This document shows, piece after piece, positions 16,874-23,673 of a stretch of DNA of 64,000 bases. The position numbers were made by a program, and so were the translations under genes. Position 1 is the first letter of the stretch. Every line of letters starts with the position of its first letter. The notes under the pieces were generated by a model, which worked only from the letters and a program-made list of their open reading frames with translations, was not told the origin of the DNA and did no database searches. Source of the stretch: Rubrivivax sp. Its GTDB lineage: Bacteria; Pseudomonadota; Gammaproteobacteria; Burkholderiales; Burkholderiaceae_C. The stretch spans positions 399,724-463,723 of the forward strand of contig JAIXSE010000016.1 of assembly GCA_027484825.1 (NCBI GenBank). The letters are read 5' to 3'.

Positions 16874-19708
16874 ATGTTGTCCCTCCATTCCTCCCCGGCC
16901 TTGTCCGCCACTGTTGGCGGCCCCTTCTCCGGCTTCCCGGGCGCCGGTGAGAGCAGGGTGCCAGACCGCATGCCCATGCGTGCGAACAGCCCTGCCGTCA
17001 CCCTTCAGGCGCATTACGGGCTCCCGGTCCAGACGGATGCAGACGCCGCCGTGGCCGGCTACCGTTTCCCCAGTGCCGACCCTTCGCTGCCACCCACGCA
17101 GCTGATGGCGCTGCCATGCGCCGACGCGGGCGCGGAAGGCGCAGCCCAGATGCTTCGCTTCCTGTCCTCCCTGCACCAGGAAGGCCGCACGGATCTGGCC
17201 CTGGTCACCGGCCATTCGCAACAGGCCCCGCGCGGGCTCGATCCCCGCCTGCTCGCCGGGGAAATCCGTCAGTTCGATGCGGGCGGCCTGCGAGGAACGG
17301 CCTGGGTCGAGCAGCATGAGGGCGAAGACTGTCTGGTGTTTGACCTCCAAAGTTCCCAGGGCCTGTCCGTGACCCACATGGTGCGCCTGCACCAGATCGA
17401 CCTGACGGATTCACGCAACCGCACGATGGAACGGCTCTCGCATATCGACTCCGCGGTGAGTCAACACCAGCTGGACGCGAAGGCAGAGGCCGAGAATGAT
17501 CGATCGGGTGCTGCGTCGATGGGCACGGCAAGGCCCTTAGGGGGCTTGGCCTTGGCCTGCGCGGACGGCGCTTCCGAATCAGGTGCCGCCCTGATCCTGC
17601 TGGACGCCCACCAGCGGCACCTCCAGCTCGTGAACATGGCGATCGGGCAGACATCGGCCACGCTCGAGCAGGCCCAGCAAATGGCCGACCGGGCACTGGA
17701 CCGCCACAGCTACGAGCAACAGCGCCAGGCGATCATGCTGCAAGGCCAGGAATGGCTGGGCAAAGGCTTTGCCAGCGGCAGCTATGAAGCCGTATCGGCC
17801 GGCCTCGATCTTTTCAGGACACTCGCGGCTCAGCGGTTCGCACCCTGGATACCGGATGCGTCCGGTGCGTCTGATGCGCCAGCGCAGCACCGGATCGATT
17901 CGCACGTTGGCCGCTCGACGTCCTCCGGACCTGGGGACGGTGGCGGCGCAGTCCAGAGCCGTCGCCGAGACGTTCCGGCCCCCCCAATTCCGCCCCGCCG
18001 GTCTTTTCAAGCGGACGGGTTGCCAACGTCAGCGGTGTTGACCGCGTCACCCACGGGGCATGCGCCGGCACCCACGGGGCATGCGCCTGAGTCCTCGCAA
18101 GGGCCTGCGGTCAGCGCGGCCCCGACCTCTCAGACGACACAGGGGTCTCAGGCGTCTGCAGCCAGCGGCGTTGCAACACGACGGGGGCTGCCCCCGCCGC
18201 CGCCGCCGCCCGGCACAGCGGCCCGTCCGGTCCCGGCACGTCCGGCGCCGATCGCACCCCCGTCCGCTCGTCCCGCCGCGACCCCGTCCGCCGCGACCCC
18301 GTCCGCCGAGGATCCCGCCTCCGTGGCCAAGGGCCCTCAAGCAGCGGGCGGGGCAGGGACGTCCCCACTGTCGGCACCAGCGCAGCGGGCTCAGCGTCAG
18401 GACGCTGCGCAGCGTCAGCACCAGCACCAGGCGCCAGCGGATGCGCCTCAGCGAAAGAAACGCCCGGCACCGCAGCCCCCCAACACGCCACCCCACACGC
18501 CACCCCACACGCCGCCCGCTTCAGCCAGCCATCCGCCAGCCGCAGCGAAGCAGTCCCAGGCCCCCGAACCCGGACCCGGACCTCGGTCTTCCGCAGCGGG
18601 CCCGGCTTCCGCCAAGACGCCGCCATCGGCCAGCCCGTCGAAGCCGACCGGTTCCGGCTCGCCCACAAGCCCGACCAAGCCGACCCGTCCAGCGGATTCG
18701 GACCACGCCGCCACACCGGCTCGGCGCAAGGCCTATCCCGCGCCCTTGCCGCCCAAGGCAGCACCTCCAAGCCCCCAGAAGCAGCCCCTGCCGCCCGACC
18801 CGGCCGGCATTCCCAGCGTGCCCACCCTGGCGGAACTGGGGGTCACGCCCCTGTCCAGCGAGAGGCTGAAAGCGCAAGAGGCCGAACTTGAGGCCATCAA
18901 CAAGCTGGCGGAGGAACTGCTGGGCCCAGACGGTCCTGTGAAGGGGGATGCGGGAATGCCCCTCACGTCATTTGAGGAGCGCGCGCTCAATCCGCTCCGG
19001 GACAAAACCGCTGCGGGCACTGCGCGTCTGGACGCCCAGTCGGCGCCCGCCTACGACGCTGATGACTTACCCAGGGAAGTGCCGCCCCGCTATTCCGACC
19101 TCTTGCAGGAAGCCGTTCTTCTCCAGCCGGAAACGCTCAGCGTCGCCCAGATCATGAGCAATTTCAGAATCAAGCAGGATAGCCCGGAGGTGGCGTCCAA
19201 GCTCATGCAGTCAGGCATGGACCAACTGGTGGGCTTGCTGGCGGAACCTCCCGCCAGCCCGGTGCAGCGCTTCAAACGGTTGTTCTCCGGTGACGCGCTG
19301 AGGGCTCAGAAGTCCCACCAGACCGACATCCAGAATGATGTGCTGACCAAGCTGTGGTCCAGCATCAAGGTTCTGGACGAACACTTCGTGGCGTCGGACC
19401 CGGCGCTGTCCGCCAAGGACTACAAGGAAGAACGCGGTGCCTACATCGAGTCGCACATGGCGTCCGCGCTGCTCAACAGTCTGTCGCGAGCCAGCCCCGA
19501 GGCGCAGGCACGCGCGCTCAAGCGCATGGCCAACGAGAGAGACGATCTCTTGAGCACGCTCCAGGAGTCCGTGACCCACCGTCGCGGGCTGACCCGAAGC
19601 AGTCAGGCGGTGGCCGAATTCCTGCGCGGGACCAGTGAAGTCCCCGCCACATTGCTTCGCGTCGTCAAGCGAGTGGAAGAGGCGGCTCGTCGACGCGCCA
19701 CCGCCTGA
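16874..19708 (+). CDS. Effector-like protein: degenerate PTP-type domain, proline-rich tract, helical C-domain
   Basis: A 944-residue protein I cannot assign to a named family. Residues 1-30 are Ser-rich with no acidic residue before E26 and no Sec signal. Residues about 45-300 can be read as a tyrosine-phosphatase fold of the YopH kind: a MLRFLSSLHQEGRTDLALVTG helix-strand, a WPD-like IDLTD (175-179), and a P-loop-like CADGASESG at 229-237, in which the essential Arg of Cx5R is Glu235. The putative fold would therefore be inactive. Residues about 365-650 are proline-rich with PPIPPRR (370-376), seven Pro at 440-446, RKKRPAPQPP (527-536) and PAPLPPK (622-628). PPRY is at 737-740. Residues 650-944 are mostly helical. 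An hrp-box-like sequence lies upstream. Secretion and phosphatase ancestry are inferences; it could instead be a cytoplasmic scaffold. Confidence 0.6.
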   Translation: MLSLHSSPALSATVGGPFSGFPGAGESRVPDRMPMRANSPAVTLQAHYGLPVQTDADAAVAGYRFPSADPSLPPTQLMALPCADAGAEGAAQMLRFLSSLHQEGRTDLALVTGHSQQAPRGLDPRLLAGEIRQFDAGGLRGTAWVEQHEGEDCLVFDLQSSQGLSVTHMVRLHQIDLTDSRNRTMERLSHIDSAVSQHQLDAKAEAENDRSGAASMGTARPLGGLALACADGASESGAALILLDAHQRHLQLVNMAIGQTSATLEQAQQMADRALDRHSYEQQRQAIMLQGQEWLGKGFASGSYEAVSAGLDLFRTLAAQRFAPWIPDASGASDAPAQHRIDSHVGRSTSSGPGDGGGAVQSRRRDVPAPPIPPRRSFQADGLPTSAVLTASPTGHAPAPTGHAPESSQGPAVSAAPTSQTTQGSQASAASGVATRRGLPPPPPPPGTAARPVPARPAPIAPPSARPAATPSAATPSAEDPASVAKGPQAAGGAGTSPLSAPAQRAQRQDAAQRQHQHQAPADAPQRKKRPAPQPPNTPPHTPPHTPPASASHPPAAAKQSQAPEPGPGPRSSAAGPASAKTPPSASPSKPTGSGSPTSPTKPTRPADSDHAATPARRKAYPAPLPPKAAPPSPQKQPLPPDPAGIPSVPTLAELGVTPLSSERLKAQEAELEAINKLAEELLGPDGPVKGDAGMPLTSFEERALNPLRDKTAAGTARLDAQSAPAYDADDLPREVPPRYSDLLQEAVLLQPETLSVAQIMSNFRIKQDSPEVASKLMQSGMDQLVGLLAEPPASPVQRFKRLFSGDALRAQKSHQTDIQNDVLTKLWSSIKVLDEHFVASDPALSAKDYKEERGAYIESHMASALLNSLSRASPEAQARALKRMANERDDLLSTLQESVTHRRGLTRSSQAVAEFLRGTSEVPATLLRVVKRVEEAARRRATA

Positions 19709-19748
19709 AGACGGTGATCGCAGCGGTCACAGCTGCGCCCGCCCGAGA

Positions 19749-20222
19749 TCAATCCACCGGATACCCTGCCGGTGGTTTGATCTCTTCCAGGCAGATCATC
19801 GACCGCACATCGGCCACCCCGTCCAGCTGCATCAGCTTGTCGGTGAGGAAGGTGGACAGACCCTTGAGGTTGCTGGCGGCGACCTTGAGCAGATAGTCGC
19901 AGTCGCCCGAGACGGTGTGGCATTCCAGAATCTCGGGGAAGTCGCGGATCAACGACTCGATCTCCCGCACCCGGGCAAAGGCCTGCGCCGTGATGTTGAG
20001 GCTGACATAGGCCACCACGTCCAGCCCCAGCGACTGCGGCGCCACATCCGCCCGGTAGCCGCGCAACACGCCGCGCTCCTCCAGCGCTCTGACACGCCGA
20101 AAGCACTGCGGCGCGGACAGATGCACCTGGCTGGCCAGATCCACATTGGAAATCCGTCCGTCACGCTGGAGGACGTCCAGGATCTTTCGGTCGATGGCAT
20201 CCAGGCCGGTTTTCTCGTTCAT
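19749..20222 (-). CDS. Lrp/AsnC-family transcriptional regulator
   Basis: A 157-residue regulator. The N-terminal HTH is LDAIDRKILDVLQRDGRISN with LASQVHLSAPQCFRRVRALE, followed by the RAM ligand-binding domain (about 70-150) containing CHTVSGDCDYLLKVA. Such proteins sense amino acids and often control their own gene or a divergent neighbour. It is divergent from the marC-type gene, with an inverted repeat in the shared intergenic region. The ligand cannot be told. Confidence 0.92.
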   Translation of the reverse strand: MNEKTGLDAIDRKILDVLQRDGRISNVDLASQVHLSAPQCFRRVRALEERGVLRGYRADVAPQSLGLDVVAYVSLNITAQAFARVREIESLIRDFPEILECHTVSGDCDYLLKVAASNLKGLSTFLTDKLMQLDGVADVRSMICLEEIKPPAGYPVD

Positions 20223-20257
20223 GGGGGGCGGGTCCGCTCACACTTTTGAGCGATTTT

Positions 20258-20285
20258 AGTGAAGTTGACGCAGGAACGTTTCACT
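20258..20285. promoter_or_regulatory. Inverted repeat between lrp-type and marC-type genes
   Basis: AGTGAA at 20258-20263 and TTCACT at 20280-20285 form an interrupted dyad with a 16-base spacer, overlapping a TTGACG (-35-like) element at 20265. It is a candidate operator for the neighbouring Lrp-type regulator. Short arms make it only suggestive. Confidence 0.35.
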
Positions 20286-20336
20286 TCAAAGGGGCCCGTG
20301 ATGCCGACCGTGCAGCCATCAGGGACAATCGCGCCC

Positions 20337-20939
20337 ATGGATCACAGTTTTCTCTCCGCCCTCATTCTGCTGCTGCTGGTGCTGGACCCGCTGGGCAGCC
20401 TGCCCATCTTCATCCCCATCATGCGTGCCGTTCCCAAGGAACGCCGCATCAAGGTCGCCCTGCGTGAAGTGAGCATCGCCTTTGGCGTGCTGCTGGTGTT
20501 CATGTTCCTGGGCGACAGCTTTCTGCGCCTGATGCATTTGTCCGAGCGTTCGCTGGAAGTGGCGGGCGGCGTGATCCTGATCATCATCGCCATCCGCATG
20601 ATCTTCAGCCATGCTGGCGACAGCGCCTATGGCGCCGACACCGGCCGCGAGCCGCTCATCTTCCCACTGGCCGTGCCCCTGCTGGCCGGCCCGTCGGCCA
20701 TGGCCACCGTGCTGCTGCTGGCCTCCCGGCAGCCGGACCGGATCGCCGAGTGGATTGGTGCACTGTTCACCGCCATGGTGGTGTCTTTCCTGGCGCTGAT
20801 CCTGGCCGACCGCATCCGCAAGCTGCTGGGCGATTCAGTGGTCTCCGCGCTGGAGAAGCTGATGGGCCTGGTGCTGACCGCGATCGCGGTGGAAATGATC
20901 CTGGCTGGCCTCAAGCGCTACTTCGTCGGCGGTCTGTGA
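20337..20939 (+). CDS. MarC/UPF0056 family membrane protein
   Basis: A 200-residue inner-membrane protein with six helices. The family hallmarks are LDPLGSLPIFIPI near the N-terminus and FPLAVPLLAGPSAMATVLLL in the middle. Function is unproven; despite the name, MarC itself is not needed for antibiotic resistance, and transport of small molecules is suspected. The ATG at 20337 gives the usual length; an upstream in-frame extension to 20259 crosses the probable operator. It is divergent from the Lrp-type regulator, which may control it. Confidence 0.85.
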   Translation: MDHSFLSALILLLLVLDPLGSLPIFIPIMRAVPKERRIKVALREVSIAFGVLLVFMFLGDSFLRLMHLSERSLEVAGGVILIIIAIRMIFSHAGDSAYGADTGREPLIFPLAVPLLAGPSAMATVLLLASRQPDRIAEWIGALFTAMVVSFLALILADRIRKLLGDSVVSALEKLMGLVLTAIAVEMILAGLKRYFVGGL

Positions 20940-20967
20940 GGGGGGAGGGCGACAGCCCTGCCGCAGC

Positions 20968-21564
20968 TCACGCCGGCCTGTGCGTCGGCCCCGGCTCTCC
21001 CGGCTCCTCCGGCACCACTTCCTCCATCGCCTTGGCCCGTGCCGGCGAACGCGCCCACTCCTGCGCCGTCATCTCGTAATAGACCGCGTCCTCACCACGC
21101 CAGGGCTCGATGCCGCGAAAGCGCATGCCCAGTCGCTGCATGACCTGGGCAGAGTCCAGGTTCCCCTTGGCGCACACCGCCACGATGGACGGGGTGGACA
21201 GCTGATCGAATGCAAATCGCGCCATCCGCCGGGCCGCTTCGGACGCCAGTCCTTGCCCCCAGCGGTCCTGTCGCAGACGCCAGCCGATTTCCAGCGGCGC
21301 GGTGTGCTCCGGGTCCAGCCGCTGAATGCAGCCCGCACCCACCAGCTCGCCGCTGCTGCGCTCGAAAAAACTCCACCACGAATAGCCCCACTGCTGCCAG
21401 CGCGCCTTGACCCGGTCGATGCCGGCCTGGGTCTCGGCCAGGGACTCGGCGCGGCCCCCCAAGTGGCGCATGACGTCGATGTCACTGTTCATCGCGTTCA
21501 GGCCGGTCAGATGTTCGTCCTGAAACGGGACGAGTTGCAGGCGGGGCGTCAGCAAAATAGTCAT
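20968..21564 (-). CDS. GNAT N-acetyltransferase, RimJ/RimL type
   Basis: A 198-residue acetyltransferase. It opens TILLTPRLQLVPFQDEHL, as in RimJ/RimL-like enzymes, has IGWRLRQDRWGQGLASEAAR as the acetyl-CoA loop (Q/RxxGxG/A pattern), and then SIVAVCAKGNLDSAQVMQRL. The ATG at 21564 is chosen; longer frames have no family similarity. The substrate is unknown. It converges on the marC-type gene. The C-terminal 30 residues are Pro/Glu-rich. Confidence 0.83.
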   Translation of the reverse strand: MTILLTPRLQLVPFQDEHLTGLNAMNSDIDVMRHLGGRAESLAETQAGIDRVKARWQQWGYSWWSFFERSSGELVGAGCIQRLDPEHTAPLEIGWRLRQDRWGQGLASEAARRMARFAFDQLSTPSIVAVCAKGNLDSAQVMQRLGMRFRGIEPWRGEDAVYYEMTAQEWARSPARAKAMEEVVPEEPGEPGPTHRPA

Positions 21565-21769
21565 GCGCCCGACTCTAACGCTGGACACTCCGGCGTCAAA
21601 CGGGTGTCCCTGGCGCACCGGGGTGGCGGCCTCGCCACGCGCTGACGGCTGGTGACACTCGGGGAGTTCCGCTCCAGCCGCATCGGGCCTATGCTCCCTC
21701 GGAAAGGGGGCGGCGCGCAGCTTGCTCCTGTGCTGCAATCAGGATTCCAACGGCAAGGCGGGCAGTGGC

Positions 21770-22399
21770 ATGTCTCAAGCGTTGATCAAAGGGCCCCGGG
21801 CCTGGTTGAACCGGCTGCGCCGTCACTGGCATGCACGCGGTGGGGAGGTCCGGCCGGAATCCGTGGCCAGTCCGCAGGCCGATGAAGCGCCCCTGATGGA
21901 CGCGCTACGCCGCGAGGCCGCCCGCGCCCAGCGCCATGGGCACGACGGCGCCTTGCTGCTGCTCGAACTCGATCCCTGGCTGCGCCTGCAGCATCAATTC
22001 GGGGGGGACTGCACGCAAGCGCTGGACCTTCGCCTGGCTCAGCTGGTGCAGCAACAACTGCGGGGCGGAGACTGGCTGCTGCCCCTGCCGCACGGTGTAT
22101 GGGCCGTCTATCTGCCGTGCACCGATCCCCTGGGCGCATTAGACGCCGCTGACCGCCTGCGCCACCGGGTGTCCATGCTCGATTACCGCTGGTCCGGCCA
22201 GGCCTTGCCGCTCAGCGCCAGCCTGGGCCTGGCCCACTGGCAGGACTGGAAACGCGAACCTCAGCAGGGCGCCGACCAATTGCTGCAGCAGGCCCGCCAG
22301 GCCCTGGCCATGGCGCGTGGCGCCGGCTGCAATTGCGTGCGGGCCTATGCGGTCACGCCGTCGGGCCGCAACCGCTACAGCGGCACCCGGCCTGCATAA
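21770..22399 (+). CDS. Degenerate GGDEF-domain protein
   Basis: A 209-residue soluble protein. The part from about residue 45 to 195 follows the diguanylate cyclase fold: ALLLLELDPWLRLQHQFGGD as the substrate-binding helix, then a strand ending at LPHGVWAVYLP where GG(D/E)EF should be, and LSASLGLAHWQ as the late strand. The signature loop is replaced by LPHGVW, so c-di-GMP synthesis is not expected; it could bind a ligand or a partner. The ATG at 21770 is chosen. Its 3' end overlaps the convergent AttH-like gene by 25 bases. Assignment rests on pattern resemblance only. Confidence 0.55.
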   Translation: MSQALIKGPRAWLNRLRRHWHARGGEVRPESVASPQADEAPLMDALRREAARAQRHGHDGALLLLELDPWLRLQHQFGGDCTQALDLRLAQLVQQQLRGGDWLLPLPHGVWAVYLPCTDPLGALDAADRLRHRVSMLDYRWSGQALPLSASLGLAHWQDWKREPQQGADQLLQQARQALAMARGAGCNCVRAYAVTPSGRNRYSGTRPA

Positions 22400-23673
22400 C
22401 CGGTCATCTCCAGATAGCCCCAGCCGCGCAGCGTGCCGGCCTCGTCCAACACCCGCACCACGCCTTCCCAATACAGGAAGCCGGTGGTGCGACGGGCATC
22501 CACCTCCTGGGCGTCGAACAGGGCTTCAATGCGCAAGACCCCCTGGGGCGTGCGCACCCGCCACTGCACCGGATAGCGGGCCAGACTGGTGGGACTGCGC
22601 CAGAACGCCAGCGGCTCGAACTGCAACTGAGCTTCCAGATTCTGCTGCGCACCCGTCGCCGACCGCCAGGTGCCCCCGGTCCAGAGCGTGCTGCCGTCAC
22701 GGCGGCGCATCTGAAAGAGCATCAGGGCCGATCCGTCCAGCATGTTCAGGCCCAGCCAGTCCCAGCCCACGGCCCGGCCGGCCGAATCGTCGCTGCCGCT
22801 GCCCAAATACGCCTGGCTCCATTCATGGTCCAGCCAGCACTGGGCCTGGACGCTTTGCGGCGGCTGGCCGTCCACCGCCAACTGGCCCCGTCCGGCCAAC
22901 TGCGGTTCGCTGACATAACGACTGGCCTGCTCCGGCTGCGGCCCCTTTTGGGACCAGCCCTCGCGGCCTTGCAGCAGTGGGGGCAGGGGCGCGTCCAGCG
23001 TCAGCGACAGCGCCACATTGGCGGGCTGGCTGCGGAAGGCCAACTGATACCGGCTCATGCCCTTGGGCCCGGTGCTGCGGACCAGCGACCAATCCCCCAA
23101 GCGCACCCGCGTGTCCGCCTCGTCGGCGAAGGCATTGGCAAAGCCCTGGCGCAGCAGATGCTGGTCGTGATGCATCCGGTGGCGGGCCAGGTCGGTCACC
23201 GCCACATGGGCCAGCATGATCTGACTGGGCGCGAAGCGGCTGTCCAGCGGCTGTTCCAGCTCGCGGCGGACGCGGAAGAAGGTGAGCTGGAAGCCGTAGG
23301 CCGGTGGCTGGGCCAGGATGGCCCCGGTGCCGCCTTGCGCGCTGCCACCCGATCCGCTGCCGCTGGACTCGGGCCGCAGCACGCCGGTGACATACCACCA
23401 CTCCACCTGGGTCTCGGGGTGGGAACCATGGTCCCGCGGGAACACCAGGGGCGCGCGCGACAGCGGTCGCGCAGACCCGGCGGCGCTGTCGGGCGTGACG
23501 GCTGTGCGCGCGGCCGTCGGCCCCGGTGGTTGCGCTGCAGTCGCTGCCTGTGCCGCCGTCTGTGTGGCCGTCGTTGCCGCCGCCTGCGCCGCTTCCCCCA
23601 CCGCAGCCCCGCCCGTTCCCAGCGTCAGCAGCCGCGCCCCAAGCCCCATCACCAGCGGACGTCGTCCGATCAT
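22375..23673 (-). CDS. AttH/CrtC-like lipocalin (carotenoid 1,2-hydratase family) exported protein
   Basis: A 432-residue protein with an N-terminal signal-like segment (RRPLVMGLGARLLTLG, possibly Tat), then an Ala-rich linker. The family motif HPETQVEWWYVTGVL starts the two-lobed lipocalin-like domain, which ends with WEGVVRVLDEAGTLRGWGYL. AttH proteins are the third member of ABC-ATPase/FtsX-permease/AttH clusters, and that is the arrangement here. The name hydratase comes from CrtC and no carotenoid genes are near, so an envelope or attachment role is more likely. The ATG at 23673 overlaps the permease stop (TGATG) and has GGAGG seven bases upstream. Confidence 0.75.
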   Translation of the reverse strand: MIGRRPLVMGLGARLLTLGTGGAAVGEAAQAAATTATQTAAQAATAAQPPGPTAARTAVTPDSAAGSARPLSRAPLVFPRDHGSHPETQVEWWYVTGVLRPESSGSGSGGSAQGGTGAILAQPPAYGFQLTFFRVRRELEQPLDSRFAPSQIMLAHVAVTDLARHRMHHDQHLLRQGFANAFADEADTRVRLGDWSLVRSTGPKGMSRYQLAFRSQPANVALSLTLDAPLPPLLQGREGWSQKGPQPEQASRYVSEPQLAGRGQLAVDGQPPQSVQAQCWLDHEWSQAYLGSGSDDSAGRAVGWDWLGLNMLDGSALMLFQMRRRDGSTLWTGGTWRSATGAQQNLEAQLQFEPLAFWRSPTSLARYPVQWRVRTPQGVLRIEALFDAQEVDARRTTGFLYWEGVVRVLDEAGTLRGWGYLEMTGYAGRVPL

